Shown: positions 24,799-34,211, counted from the first letter of the stretch. The stretch is DNA of 64,000 bases from Rhizobium sp. 2MFCol3.1 (GCF_000377565.1 NZ_KB898356.1:235927-299926), one strand, 5' to 3'. The notes: generated by a model from the letters alone, not told the origin. Program-made: numbers and translations.

Positions 24799-25173
24799 AT
24801 GCCGGCGGTATTTTATGTGGACGACAGCCGCGACGACCTGTTCTACGCGCAGTATGTCTCCCGCAGAGAACGCCCCGACATCGCTCTTTACTGCTTCCAG
24901 TCCGCCGATGCCGCCTTTGAGGCGCTTTGCGTCTCCGCGGCCGAAGGCCTCGCGCTGCCCGCTCTGCTGATCGTCGATCTCTATATGCCTGTCGATAGCG
25001 GCGTCGGCCTCGTCACGCGCCTGCGCGCCGATCACCGCTTCGCATCGCTGCGAATCGCTGTCTGTTCGGGCTCGGACGCGACGGCGGATCGGGAGCGGGC
25101 CTTGGCCTGCGGGGCGGATTTATACGTCGAAAAACCGATCGACCTCAGTGCACTCGTGGGTCTCGGCCAATAG
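24799..25173 (+). CDS. Single-domain response regulator
   Basis: A 124-aa free receiver with Asp-Asp at 8-9, phospho-acceptor Asp60 in Leu-Ile-Val-Asp-Leu-Tyr-Met-Pro, a conserved Ser in Val-Cys-Ser-Gly-Ser, and Lys in Val-Glu-Lys-Pro-Ile. GGGAGG lies just before the ATG at 24799, which is why the long upstream frame (from 24451) is not used. It is divergent from the membrane kinase, so both may share the 24636-24798 promoter region. The 412 bases that follow (25174-25585) contain no supported gene. Confidence 0.85.
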   Translation: MPAVFYVDDSRDDLFYAQYVSRRERPDIALYCFQSADAAFEALCVSAAEGLALPALLIVDLYMPVDSGVGLVTRLRADHRFASLRIAVCSGSDATADRERALACGADLYVEKPIDLSALVGLGQ

Positions 25174-25585
25174 TCCATCAAAGACAATCGACTTTCTTAG
25201 GTATTTATGACGCAATGGTTGCAAGTCTCATTGACACGACTTTGGCTACATTTCACACTATACGCATGAAGCAGTGTGAGACGATGCTGGGGAGAGCCGT
25301 TTGACTTTGTTGACGAAACAACCCCGGCAAAATCCGTGAATGAAGTCTGTCGTCCCGCTGGTGCGCGAAGCGCGTTGCCGGCGGCGTAGGACAGGCGAAT
25401 GCCGAGGGTAGGGGGCGGAAGCGGAGGCCGCATGCCGATTTTGTGATCGGCGTGTCGCGGCGGTTTCCCTCGAAACTCCGCACTCGGTCATTAACTGTAT
25501 CAGTCTGGCGCGTGTCTCCAGAGTTCGGGGATGCCGCTCAACCGGTAACCACAGGCACGTAGGAGCCAAGTAGCAGGAATGCGGA

Positions 25586-26290
25586 ATGAGTAGCGCGATG
25601 GCACTTCCATTTCACGCCGGCCCGGAATTGGGGCGGGCGATCAACCGCACGGATTTCTTTCGACTTCTGAAGGCGGCCGCGCATCACTATGCCTTTGACA
25701 GCTTCGCGCTCGCTCGCATCTCCGAGGCGTCGCAGCCCTTCGGCGCGCGCGATATCATCATCACCAATGTCGCCGAGCGCCAGACCGGCTTCTTTGTCTA
25801 CGCCATGGGCCGCGCGCTCGGCTTCATCAAATCGAAGGCCGCGCAGTTTTTGGCGACCCCCATGAGCGGCAAGGCCAACAATCTGGAGGGCTATCCTCCC
25901 GATCTCGTCCTCAACGAGTTCGACACAAACGGCTTTCTGCTCATCCCGCTTTTCACGCCCGAGGGTCGCCGCTACTGTGTCGCCTTCAGCGGCAAGCGAC
26001 AGCAGCCGGACCAGGGCGAGGTCGCCGATATCCTGCTCGACACGATGCGGATATTCGACAAGTTCTACGAGGAAATCCTGGTCAACGAAATGTCAGGCCG
26101 TTTGACCCAACGGGAGAATGAAGTGGTTCGCTGGACCAGTGAAGGCAAGACATCGGCGGAAATCGCCATCATCCTCGGCCTGTCGGAACACACCGTCAAT
26201 TCGCACATTGCGGCGTCGGTCAGGAAGCTCGGCGCGGTTAATCGCGTGCACATGGTGGCGATGGCGTTGCGCATGGGACTTGTTTCGTGA
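25586..26290 (+). CDS. LuxR-family transcriptional regulator
   Basis: The 234-aa protein has an N-terminal autoinducer-binding-like domain (residues 15-160) and a C-terminal LuxR helix-turn-helix (about 171-234) with Leu-Thr-Gln-Arg-Glu-Asn-Glu-Val and Glu-His-Thr-Val-Asn-Ser-His-Ile. In size it resembles VisN, VisR and other rhizobial LuxR solos. No luxI-type synthase is nearby, so acyl-homoserine-lactone sensing cannot be assumed. The stop overlaps the next gene's GTG (GTGA), coupling it to a receiver protein. Confidence 0.9.
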   Translation: MSSAMALPFHAGPELGRAINRTDFFRLLKAAAHHYAFDSFALARISEASQPFGARDIIITNVAERQTGFFVYAMGRALGFIKSKAAQFLATPMSGKANNLEGYPPDLVLNEFDTNGFLLIPLFTPEGRRYCVAFSGKRQQPDQGEVADILLDTMRIFDKFYEEILVNEMSGRLTQRENEVVRWTSEGKTSAEIAIILGLSEHTVNSHIAASVRKLGAVNRVHMVAMALRMGLVS

Positions 26291-26742
26291 CCGAAAACGC
26301 TGAAGTGAAACCAGAGACGGCTCGCGGCGAGGCCGTCAAGATCCTGTTCGTCGATGACGAATTCATCGAATTCCGCTCCCTGAAGAAGACCGTCGCGGCA
26401 CTCACCGAGCCGAAGGTCGAGATGGACTACGCGCAATCGGTCAGCGATGCGCTGGCAAAGCTCAATAGCGACAGGTTCGATCTGATCCTGCTCGACAATC
26501 GCCTGTTGCCGAACGCCGATTTTCGCGAGACCGTGCCGAAGCTGCGCGCCGCAAGCTACACCGGCCCGATCGGCGTCATATCGATGGATGTGTCGGACAG
26601 CTACTTCCAGCAGTTCCAGGACTATGGTGTCGATTTCAGGATCGGCAAGGACGAGATCGACGTCGAGACGCTGCAGCACATCATCCGCGAATATGTTCGC
26701 TATGACATGCCCGACGTCTGGAAGGACGATTACAACATCTGA
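26287..26742 (+). CDS. Receiver-domain response regulator (151 aa)
   Basis: It starts at GTG 26287 inside the LuxR stop codon. A 15-residue leader precedes a receiver with Asp-Asp at 23-24, phospho-acceptor Asp70 in Leu-Leu-Asp-Asn-Arg-Leu-Leu-Pro, Ser in Val-Ile-Ser-Met, and Lys in Ile-Gly-Lys-Asp. The Asn-Arg after the Asp departs from the common Met-Pro form. There is no output domain. Coupling to the LuxR gene suggests the receiver modulates that regulator or passes a signal from the kinase encoded convergently. Confidence 0.88.
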   Translation: MTENAEVKPETARGEAVKILFVDDEFIEFRSLKKTVAALTEPKVEMDYAQSVSDALAKLNSDRFDLILLDNRLLPNADFRETVPKLRAASYTGPIGVISMDVSDSYFQQFQDYGVDFRIGKDEIDVETLQHIIREYVRYDMPDVWKDDYNI

Positions 26743-26749
26743 CGTGCCA

Positions 26750-27445
26750 TCAGACCGGCAGCCGGATCGTGAACCTGCTTCCCGTCTCAGTCGGTGATGT
26801 GAGTGAGATCGTGCCGCCAAGCGCAGTCACCAGCTCGCGCGCGGCCGCCAACCCGAGGCCCGGCCTTTTCGCGGCACCTTCCGGTAGCAGGCTCCAGAAG
26901 GCGGTGAACACGCTCTCCTGATGTTCCGGCGCGATGCCCGGGCCGTTGTCTGAAATATGGATCGTCCAATGCGTGGCATCGACCTCCGCCTCGACCGTCA
27001 GGCGGCATGCCTCGTCGGCATCCGTGCGATGCATCAGCCCGTTCGCCATCACGTTCTTCAGCACCAGCCCCAGGATCCCCGCATCGGTCCGGACGCCGGG
27101 CAGGTCGCCGAGTTCGATCGTGGCCTTCGGCGCATCGACCTCGAAGCGCAGCTCCGCCCAGATCTGCGTCACCAGAAGCTTCGTGTCGACATCGCTGATC
27201 ACAAGCCTCGGCGCGCCGGAGGCGAAGCTGATCAGCCCCTTCGTCAGCTCCTGCGCGGCCTGCGTCTTGGCAAGAATGGTGTTGAGGTATTCCAGATGCT
27301 CGGTATCGATCCTGTCGCCGATCTCGTCGATCAGGATCTCCGCATACATCGCGATGTGCCTGAGCGGCGATTGCAGGTCGTGCGAGGCAATGGCGAGAAA
27401 GCGCTTGATGCGCGTTTCGTCGGTCTCTGTCGTCGATGGTGACAT
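26750..27445 (-). CDS. Soluble histidine kinase without sensor domain
   Basis: The protein is about 231 aa from the preferred ATG at 27445 (frame open to 27526). HisKA begins almost at once (His22 in Ala-Ser-His-Asp-Leu-Gln-Ser-Pro-Leu), and a HATPase domain fills the rest (Asn-Gly, Asp-Asn-Gly-Pro-Gly-Ile, Gly-Leu-Gly-Leu-Ala-Ala). There is no membrane segment or sensor module, so it must be controlled by a partner, perhaps one of the free receivers. It converges with the receiver at 26287 (7 bases apart). Confidence 0.88.
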   Translation of the reverse strand: MSPSTTETDETRIKRFLAIASHDLQSPLRHIAMYAEILIDEIGDRIDTEHLEYLNTILAKTQAAQELTKGLISFASGAPRLVISDVDTKLLVTQIWAELRFEVDAPKATIELGDLPGVRTDAGILGLVLKNVMANGLMHRTDADEACRLTVEAEVDATHWTIHISDNGPGIAPEHQESVFTAFWSLLPEGAAKRPGLGLAAARELVTALGGTISLTSPTETGSRFTIRLPV

Positions 27446-27480
27446 GTCTCGTCTCGCCAGCTTCAGCCCGGGCGGAGAAT

Positions 27481-27515
27481 AGAAAGCGGGCGCCGGTTCT
27501 GCAACCGGCGCCCGC
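27481..27515 (-). terminator. Intrinsic terminator of secDF
   Basis: A 13-bp perfect stem (GCGGGCGCCGGTT and complement) with a CTGC loop is followed, on the minus strand, by TTTCTATTC. It lies 40 bases past the secDF stop. Confidence 0.8.
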
Positions 27516-27555
27516 ATCAATTTCACGAAAGCAACCTGAAAAGGTCGATCCTTTA

Positions 27556-30096
27556 TCAGCCTGCCGACTTGCGCGAGCTCGGCGGAATGATGTCGACCTT
27601 GTCGTCGTTGCTCGAAACCGCCGCGCGGTGGCGCGTACGCCAGTCGCCGAGGAAGAGCAGGATCGGCGCCGCGATGAAGACCGACGATGCGGCGGCGACA
27701 ACAATGCCGAACACCATCGGGATCGCGAAGCTCTCGACCGCGCTGCCGCCCCAGATTGCCATCGGCAGCAGGGCGAGGAAGGCGGTGACGTTGGTGTAGA
27801 TGCTTCGGGCCAGCGTCTCATTGATCGACTTGTCGATCAGTTCGCGCAGCGGCATCGACTTGTAGAGGCGCATGTTTTCACGCATGCGGTCGTAAACCAC
27901 GACCTTGTCGTTCACCGAGTAGCCGACCAGCGTCAGGATCGCCGCGATGGCTGTCAGGTTGAAGTCGAGCCCGGTGAGAGCAAAGAAGCCGATGCACTTG
28001 GTCACGTCGAGAATGAGCGTGACGATGGCGCCGACCGCGAACGGCCATTCGAAGCGGTACCAGATGTAGAGCAGCATCGCGAGGCTGGCGATCACGACGG
28101 ACAGGATACCCGCCCATGCAAGCTCGCCGCTGACCTTCGGGCCGATGACATCGGTGCCGGTCACGGTTGCCGACGGGTCGATCTTGACGATCTCGTCCTT
28201 CAGCTTGGTGACGGCAGCCGTCTGCGCCTCTTCACCGCCGTCCTGGCGCTGAGCGCGAACGGCCATGGTGTTGTTGTCACCATAGGACTGCAGCGAGACT
28301 TCGCCGAGGCCGAGGCTGTTCAGGCCTTCACGGAACTTGGCGAGATCGGCTGCTTCCTGCGTCTTCACCGACATCTGGATACCGCCACGGAAGTCGACGC
28401 CGTAGTTGAGGCCGGGATGGAAGAAGAGCACGACCGATGCGGCCGACAGCAGCGCGGAGACGGTCACGCCGAAGAAGCGCGCCTTCATGAACTGGATGTG
28501 CTTGTCGTAGGGGTAGAAGACCGGCAGCAGCGGCTTGATGTTGATGGTCTTCAGCTTGAAGCGACGGGTGATCTCGATCATCGAGACGCGAACGAAGGCG
28601 ACCGAGGTGAACATCGAGATGATCAGACCGAGCGCCATGGTGACGGCGAAGCCGCGAACCGGGCCGGTGCCGAACCAGAACAGGATGGCGGCGGCGATCA
28701 GCGCCGTCATGTTGCCGTCGATAATGGTCGAGTAGGCACGGCGGAAGCCGGTGTCGATGGCTGCGAACGAGCCCTTGCCCTTGCGGGTTTCTTCACGGAT
28801 ACGCTCATTGATCAGAACGTTGGCGTCAACCGCGAGACCAATGCCGAGCACGACGCCGGCGATGCCGGGCAGCGTCAGCGTGGCGCCGACAAGCGTCAGG
28901 GCCGAGAAGGTCAGGATCGTGTGGATGAGCAGCGCGACGTTGGCGAGAATGCCCCAGGTTCCGTAGAGCAGGAAGATGAAGGCTGCGACGAGGACAAAAC
29001 CGACGAGACCGGAATAGATACCCATCTGGATCGCATCGGCGCCGAGGTCGGCACCAACCGTGCGTTCTTCGATGACGGTGAGCTTGGCGGGCAGGGCGCC
29101 GGCGCGCAGCATGGCGGCAAGCGTGTTGGCCGTATCGGTCGAGAAGTTGCCGGAGATCTGGCCGGAACCGCCGGTGATCGGCTCGCGGATGACGGGCGCG
29201 CTCAGCACCTTGTCGTCGAGAACGATGGCGAAGGGATTGCCGACGTTCTGGCGGGTGATGTCTGCGAAGCGGGTCGCGCCGGCGCTGTCGAAGCGGAAGC
29301 TGACGACGGGCTGCTGGCTCTGGTCGAAGCTGACGCGGGCGTCGGAAAGACGGTCACCAGAGATTTCGACGCGGTCGAGAACCGGATAGGTGTTGCCCTC
29401 ATCATCCTTCAGCATCGTCACGCCGGGGCCGGGAGCGTTGTTCGGCGCGAGCATGTGGAAGGACATCTTGGCGGTCGAGCCGAGAAGCTGGCGAAGGCGG
29501 GTCGGATCCTGCGCGCCCGGAAGCTGCACGAGAACGCGGTTGCCGCCGATACGCTGGATCGTCGGTTCGGCGACGCCGACCTGGTCGACGCGCTGGCGAA
29601 TGACTTCAAGGCTCTGCTGGACGGCGCTGTCGACGTTGCTGGAGATGCCGGCGGCCGAGAAGGCAACGATGATGTTGCCGCCGCTGGTCGTGACCGAAAG
29701 GTCCGACTGGCCGGCGGAAATGCCGGTCGCGATCGTGTTGCCCAGCGTGCGCAGCTGCGTCACGGCTTCGTCGGTCTGCGCCTGGTCGATCAGCGTTACG
29801 ACGATCTGGTTCTGGTTGCGAACCACCGACTTAGGCTGGATGTTCTTTTCGCGCAGCACGCGGCGTGCGTCCTGCAGAAGCGACTGCAGACGCTCGCGCG
29901 TCAGGTCGGCTTCATCAACTTCGAGAACGAGGTGCGAGCCGCCGCGAAGGTCGAGGCCGAGCGAGACTTGCTGGTGCGGAAGCCACGAGGGAAGGCGCTG
30001 CAGTGTGGATTGCGGCAGGGCATTCGGCAGTGCGATCAGAATGCCGAGGAGAATGATCACCGTATAGGTGGCCACCAGCCATGGTGAGGTGCGCAT
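27556..30096 (-). CDS. secDF: Fused protein-export membrane protein SecD/SecF
   Basis: At 846 aa this joins SecD and SecF in one chain, as is usual in rhizobia. The N-terminal helix is followed by the large periplasmic P1 domain. The SecD helices follow, with Asp-Ala-Asn-Val-Leu-Ile-Asn-Glu-Arg-Ile (near 440). A linker leads to the SecF half, which has His-Pro-Gly-Leu-Asn-Tyr-Gly-Val-Asp-Phe-Arg-Gly-Gly and Ser-Val-Asn-Asp-Lys-Val-Val-Val-Tyr-Asp-Arg. It uses the proton gradient to help pull preproteins from SecYEG. No YajC gene lies directly upstream in this window; instead a small membrane protein and a CPA2 antiporter precede it. The gene ends at a strong terminator. Confidence 0.97.
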   Translation of the reverse strand: MRTSPWLVATYTVIILLGILIALPNALPQSTLQRLPSWLPHQQVSLGLDLRGGSHLVLEVDEADLTRERLQSLLQDARRVLREKNIQPKSVVRNQNQIVVTLIDQAQTDEAVTQLRTLGNTIATGISAGQSDLSVTTSGGNIIVAFSAAGISSNVDSAVQQSLEVIRQRVDQVGVAEPTIQRIGGNRVLVQLPGAQDPTRLRQLLGSTAKMSFHMLAPNNAPGPGVTMLKDDEGNTYPVLDRVEISGDRLSDARVSFDQSQQPVVSFRFDSAGATRFADITRQNVGNPFAIVLDDKVLSAPVIREPITGGSGQISGNFSTDTANTLAAMLRAGALPAKLTVIEERTVGADLGADAIQMGIYSGLVGFVLVAAFIFLLYGTWGILANVALLIHTILTFSALTLVGATLTLPGIAGVVLGIGLAVDANVLINERIREETRKGKGSFAAIDTGFRRAYSTIIDGNMTALIAAAILFWFGTGPVRGFAVTMALGLIISMFTSVAFVRVSMIEITRRFKLKTINIKPLLPVFYPYDKHIQFMKARFFGVTVSALLSAASVVLFFHPGLNYGVDFRGGIQMSVKTQEAADLAKFREGLNSLGLGEVSLQSYGDNNTMAVRAQRQDGGEEAQTAAVTKLKDEIVKIDPSATVTGTDVIGPKVSGELAWAGILSVVIASLAMLLYIWYRFEWPFAVGAIVTLILDVTKCIGFFALTGLDFNLTAIAAILTLVGYSVNDKVVVYDRMRENMRLYKSMPLRELIDKSINETLARSIYTNVTAFLALLPMAIWGGSAVESFAIPMVFGIVVAAASSVFIAAPILLFLGDWRTRHRAAVSSNDDKVDIIPPSSRKSAG

Positions 30097-30188
30097 TGTG
30101 TTGTCTATCCTTGATAACGCTTGAACCTGCGCTTCAGGCGCAGGCAGGCGTGTCGTAAATGCAATGAGAGGCGCCGAGGCGCGTGTCG

Positions 30189-30614
30189 TCAGGCCGCGAA
30201 AGCGGGCGGTCCATGCGAATCGTAGGGCTTCGCGTCAGCCGCGTAGAAGGCAGGCGAAGCCGATTGCGAAAGCTTGATGAAGCCAAGCGACGAGCGCTCG
30301 ACGAGAGGCTGGTCAGCGGTAGCCGCGTCGCCGGAAGCATAGGTCGCGTATTTCTGCGCGACCTTCCGGTCGGCTGCCAGCACGCCGCGCACGACATCGC
30401 GTGCGCTCAGCTGCAGCGGCTGGCTATCCTTGCTCGAAGAAGAAAATGCGTTGTTGGGGCCGCGCGTGGGGCCGAGCACGAGATTGCCGCCGAACAACAG
30501 GCCGAGATAGGCGAAGATCGCGACGGCCAGCGAGACGGCAACGCGACCGGTCATGCGGCGCGTATCGAACCTCATCTGGTCGTCCTGCGGATTTTCAATC
30601 TCGAACCGGCTCAA
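30189..30614 (-). CDS. Single-pass membrane hypothetical protein (141 aa)
   Basis: The polar N-terminus (about 25 residues) is followed by one hydrophobic helix (27-48) and a low-complexity, Ser/Ala-rich periplasmic tail. It lies 15 bases after the antiporter gene and 92 bases before secDF, all on the minus strand, so it may be cotranscribed with one or both. No family is recognised. It could be an accessory of the antiporter or translocase, but nothing in the sequence says which. Confidence 0.6.
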   Translation of the reverse strand: MSRFEIENPQDDQMRFDTRRMTGRVAVSLAVAIFAYLGLLFGGNLVLGPTRGPNNAFSSSSKDSQPLQLSARDVVRGVLAADRKVAQKYATYASGDAATADQPLVERSSLGFIKLSQSASPAFYAADAKPYDSHGPPAFAA

Positions 30615-30629
30615 CGGCGCAAAGTTCTC

Positions 30630-32441
30630 TCATTGCTTCTCGGGAGAAGGCGTTTCCTCGGCCGCGCTTATACCAGCCTCGGTCTCGACTTCATAGGGTG
30701 AACTGTCATGATGTACTTGAGAGAGACGGTCAAGCATGCCCATGGCGATTTCGCGCTCGCCCATGATGACGGTATCAGCACCATATTGCCTGAGTTCCTC
30801 GACCTCTGCATCCGAATGCGCGCGCGCCACGATCAGCACGCCGGGATTGACCTCGCGCCCCTGTTCGGCCACGCGGCAAGCCTCGAATGCGTTGGGAATG
30901 GCGATGACAAGGCTTCGCGCACCCTTGAGATTGGCGAGATCGAGCGCTTCGCGCGTGACCGCGTTGCCACCGATCACTTCGATGCCCTGGTCGCGAAGCG
31001 CCGCGATCCGGTGGTCGGAATCCTCGATGACGAGGAAGGGCGTGCCCGAGGATTTCAGGTTCTGCCCGACAACACTGCCGACCCGGCCGTAGCCGACGAG
31101 AATGGCGTGGCCCGAGAGCTTGGTCGCATGCACTTCGTCCGCCACGACCGGCGGCTCTTCCACCACTTCGGTCGTGGTCTCGGCGGCCGGCTCGGGTTGA
31201 GGCTCCTCGCGTTTCGGCTCCAGCAGTGGCCGCAGTTTGTCGCAGGCATAGAAGAGGAGCGGGTTGAGGATGATCGATATGATGGCGCCGGCGAGGATCA
31301 GGTCGCGGCCTTCTTCCGGCAGCAGTCCGAGATCGACGCCAAGCGCTGCGAGAATAAAGGAGAATTCACCGATCTGGCCGAGGCTCGCCGAAATGGTCAA
31401 TGCCGTTACCACGGGCTTGCGGAACAGCTGCACGATGAGGAAGGCGGCGACCGACTTGCCGATGACGATGATGAAGATGGTGGCGATCAGCGGGATCGGC
31501 TTTTCGACCAGGATGTTCGGATCAAACAGCATGCCGACGGAAACGAAGAACAGCACCGCGAAAGCGTCGCGAAGCGGCAGGCTTTCCTGCGCCGCCCGAT
31601 GGCTGAGTTCGCTTTCGGCGAGAACCATGCCGGCGAAAAAGGCGCCGAGCGCCAGCGAGACGCCGAAGAGCTTCGATGCGCCGAAGGCGACGCCGAGCGC
31701 GATCGCCAGAACGCCGAGGCGGAAGAGTTCGCGAGACCCGGTGTGGGCGATGCGGTGCATCGTCCAGGGAATGACGCGCCGGCCGAAAACCAGCATCACG
31801 CCGACGAACAGCGCCACCTTGACCAGCGTCATGCCGATGATGCCGCCGATGCCCATATCGAGGCCGAATATGCGGTTCACCGCCGCCGAAAGCGGCTCGA
31901 TCGTCCCGTGGCCGCTGCCGATGCTGGCGGCCGCCGGAATGAGGACGAGCGCCAGCACCATGGCAAGGTCCTCGACGATCAGCCAGCCGACCGCGATCTT
32001 GCCGCGTTCCGTCTCGACGAGCCGCCGCTCCTGCAAAGCCTTCAGGAGCACGACGGTCGACGCGACGGAAAGAGCGAGCCCGAAGACGAGGCTCCCGCCC
32101 GTCGGCCACCCCATCAACGCGCCCAATCCCCAGCCGAGCAGGGTGGCGAAACCGATCTGAACGATGGCGCCCGGCACCGCGATCCCGCGAACAGAGAGAA
32201 GGTCCTTCAGCGAAAAGTGCAGGCCGACGCCGAACATCAGCAGGATGACACCGATCTCGGCAAGTTCGGGTGCGAGGTTCTGGTCCGCGACGTAACCCGG
32301 CGTATGCGGCCCCACCAGAATGCCGGCGATGAGATAGCCGACCAGTGGCGGCAGTTTCAGCCGGTTGGCGAAGGCGCCGAGGATGAACGCAAGCACAAGA
32401 CCCCCGACGATTGTCGAAATCAAAGGTGTATCGTGCGGCAT
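30630..32441 (-). CDS. CPA2 monovalent cation:H+ antiporter (YbaL/KefB-like)
   Basis: The 603-aa protein has about 12 transmembrane helices (1-385) of the Na+/H+ exchanger fold, including Leu-Val-Gly-Tyr-Leu-Ile-Ala-Gly-Ile-Leu-Val-Gly-Pro. A TrkA-N NAD-binding domain begins near residue 430 (Leu-Val-Gly-Tyr-Gly-Arg-Val-Gly-Ser). The loop between them is Pro/Glu-rich. E. coli YbaL and KefB export potassium in response to stress. The ancillary KefF/KefG partner is not next door, so the gating ligand is uncertain. Confidence 0.88.
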   Translation of the reverse strand: MPHDTPLISTIVGGLVLAFILGAFANRLKLPPLVGYLIAGILVGPHTPGYVADQNLAPELAEIGVILLMFGVGLHFSLKDLLSVRGIAVPGAIVQIGFATLLGWGLGALMGWPTGGSLVFGLALSVASTVVLLKALQERRLVETERGKIAVGWLIVEDLAMVLALVLIPAAASIGSGHGTIEPLSAAVNRIFGLDMGIGGIIGMTLVKVALFVGVMLVFGRRVIPWTMHRIAHTGSRELFRLGVLAIALGVAFGASKLFGVSLALGAFFAGMVLAESELSHRAAQESLPLRDAFAVLFFVSVGMLFDPNILVEKPIPLIATIFIIVIGKSVAAFLIVQLFRKPVVTALTISASLGQIGEFSFILAALGVDLGLLPEEGRDLILAGAIISIILNPLLFYACDKLRPLLEPKREEPQPEPAAETTTEVVEEPPVVADEVHATKLSGHAILVGYGRVGSVVGQNLKSSGTPFLVIEDSDHRIAALRDQGIEVIGGNAVTREALDLANLKGARSLVIAIPNAFEACRVAEQGREVNPGVLIVARAHSDAEVEELRQYGADTVIMGEREIAMGMLDRLSQVHHDSSPYEVETEAGISAAEETPSPEKQ

Positions 32442-32521
32442 AAGCGGTCTCCCCGACTGGAAATCCTAATTAAATTATGACATATATGGCTAATATCAAC
32501 CAATATGGGTGGTTTGACACT

Positions 32522-32782
32522 ATGGGTCAAGGCGCGAAGGAAACAATTCTCACCCCCGCTTTGTGCCGCGCTGCGAGGGGGCTGCTGGACTGGACGCAGG
32601 TCGACCTCGCCGACCATGCCGCCGTCTCCCGCAGCACGATCCGCGACTATGAAGGCAAGCACCACGAGCTGCACCGCGCCACCGAAGCGCAACTGCGGCT
32701 GGCCTTCGAAAACGGCGGCGTTGCCTTCATCGAGGTCGAAGGCAAGGGCACCTGCATCTGCCTGCGACCCGTAAGCGAATGA
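32522..32782 (+). CDS. Small Xre-family DNA-binding protein (86 aa)
   Basis: The helix-turn-helix is clear: Cys-Arg-Ala-Ala-Arg-Gly-Leu-Leu-Asp-Trp-Thr-Gln-Val-Asp-Leu-Ala-Asp, then Val-Ser-Arg-Ser-Thr-Ile-Arg-Asp-Tyr-Glu. The rest (about residues 50-86) is a short beta-rich end. The start is uncertain: ATG 32477 would add 15 poorly conserved residues. A TTGAC-N7-GTCAA inverted repeat spans the ATG at 32522 (32514-32530), a possible autoregulatory site. It is divergent from the antiporter and convergent with the GT39 gene. Confidence 0.8.
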   Translation: MGQGAKETILTPALCRAARGLLDWTQVDLADHAAVSRSTIRDYEGKHHELHRATEAQLRLAFENGGVAFIEVEGKGTCICLRPVSE

Positions 32783-32786
32783 TACG

Positions 32787-34211
32787 CTATTTGCTCGCTG
32801 CCAGGCAGCTGGCCTTCACCTTGTAGGCGTAGATCATATTTCCGCGATAATAGCCTTCGCTCGGCTGCCATGACTTGATGGTCTGCGGCGGCTCCGCGCA
32901 CTCGAAGGGCTGCGTGGTGACGAATAGCACGTCGTCGCTGACGGTATTGGGCAGCGCGAAGGTCTGCTCATAATAGTTGTCGGGCGCTTCCGCCGGCGGC
33001 CGTGCATAGATCTTCAAGGGTTCGTTTCTCAGCGTATGGTACATGTCCGCCAGGATGTCGCGGCTGTCGCTAACGATGATCGCGGTACCCGCCTGCCGCG
33101 CCAGATCGCCGGCTTCGCGGCTGACGGCGCTGCGGCCGAGATAACGCTTCATCACCTCGTTCCCATTCGGCAGCACCAGCTGGTGCGCGAAGATGGCGGC
33201 GAGCGGAAAGAGCACGCTGGCCGTGCCGTTGATGGCAAACGACACGCGCAGCCCCTTGGGCCAGACGCGATGAAGCAGCCAGACGGCGAGGATCGTGCCG
33301 GCGACATAGGCCGTCACCGCCCAGTTGGCATAAGCCTTGGCGATCAGCGCCTGAAAGGTGATCAGGAGCACGACAGGCACGGAAAGCCAGATCAGCAACT
33401 TCTCGATCGGGCCGCCTTGCCCTCTCAAAGCCCGGTACACCGCCCAGAGGATCGCGAAGAACACGATCGGGCCGACGACGCCGAACTGCGCGGCGAAGAA
33501 CTCGATCCCGTGCCCGACATTGAGGCTCAGCCCGCTCCAGTGGGCGATGCTGGTCGTGTGCTTGATCGTCGTGGCGTCATGGGTCGCGTTCCACCAGAGG
33601 TTCGGCGCCGCCACCACGATCGCAGTTGCGGCCGAAATGAAGAAGTCGCGCCAGCTGATCCGCGCCATCGGCAGAAGCAGCAAGGCGATCAGGCCGCCGG
33701 GCACGACGAACAGGATGGCGTATTTCGATAGAAACGCACAGCCGAACGCTACGCCCATCAATAGCGCCAGCGCGATCGAGCGCTGGCGCGTCAGGCCGAA
33801 ATAGGCAAACAGCGCGACTGCCAGGAAGAAGAGCAGGATGACGTCGGTCGAGAAGAAGACTGAAGACAGTGCCACGCCGGGCAGCGTGATGTAGGTGACC
33901 CCCGTCCAGCCCTCGATCTCGGGGCTGACGAAGCGCTTGGCGAGCTTCATCAGCACGAAAGCGCTCGCCATGTGAACAAGAGGACCGCAGAGCCGGATCC
34001 AGAAGATCGCGGTTGATCCCGAAAGCTCGGTCATCGCGCGGATCACCCAGGCGATCATCGGCGGCTTGGAGTAATAGCCGAAGTCGAAATTCTGCGACCA
34101 GAACCAGTATTGCGCCTCGTCCACGAACAGATCCGTTGTGTCGAAGTGCAAGGTGACGATGCGCCAAAGCGTCACGCCGATAATGATGAGGATACCGAGG
34201 CGTGGGGACAT
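32787..34211 (-). CDS. GT39/ArnT-like membrane glycosyltransferase
   Basis: About 474 aa with 10-12 transmembrane helices. The N-terminal loop carries the catalytic-type acidic motif Phe-Val-Asp-Glu-Ala-Gln-Tyr-Trp-x-Trp (about 25-35), followed by Pro-Pro-Met-Ile-Ala-Trp. This is the pattern of lipid-phosphate-sugar-dependent GT-C enzymes such as ArnT, which modify lipid A or cell-surface sugars. The ATG at 34211 is preferred over 34259. Without neighbouring arn genes, the donor and target are unknown. The 568-base gap that follows contains icpA regulatory sequence and one possible micro-ORF. Confidence 0.85.
   Translation of the reverse strand: MSPRLGILIIIGVTLWRIVTLHFDTTDLFVDEAQYWFWSQNFDFGYYSKPPMIAWVIRAMTELSGSTAIFWIRLCGPLVHMASAFVLMKLAKRFVSPEIEGWTGVTYITLPGVALSSVFFSTDVILLFFLAVALFAYFGLTRQRSIALALLMGVAFGCAFLSKYAILFVVPGGLIALLLLPMARISWRDFFISAATAIVVAAPNLWWNATHDATTIKHTTSIAHWSGLSLNVGHGIEFFAAQFGVVGPIVFFAILWAVYRALRGQGGPIEKLLIWLSVPVVLLITFQALIAKAYANWAVTAYVAGTILAVWLLHRVWPKGLRVSFAINGTASVLFPLAAIFAHQLVLPNGNEVMKRYLGRSAVSREAGDLARQAGTAIIVSDSRDILADMYHTLRNEPLKIYARPPAEAPDNYYEQTFALPNTVSDDVLFVTTQPFECAEPPQTIKSWQPSEGYYRGNMIYAYKVKASCLAASK

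Noticed and set aside
25253..25569. Overlapping minus-strand frames between the receiver gene and the LuxR gene
   Set aside because: Arg/Pro-rich composition, no ribosome-binding sites, and mutually overlapping frames; no gene is supported.
27436..30087. An 883-codon plus-strand open frame opposite secDF
   Set aside because: It is antisense to a full-length SecDF with strong motifs. Its translation is Arg/Asp/Ala/Gly-rich with no domain, which is typical of shadow frames in GC-rich genes.
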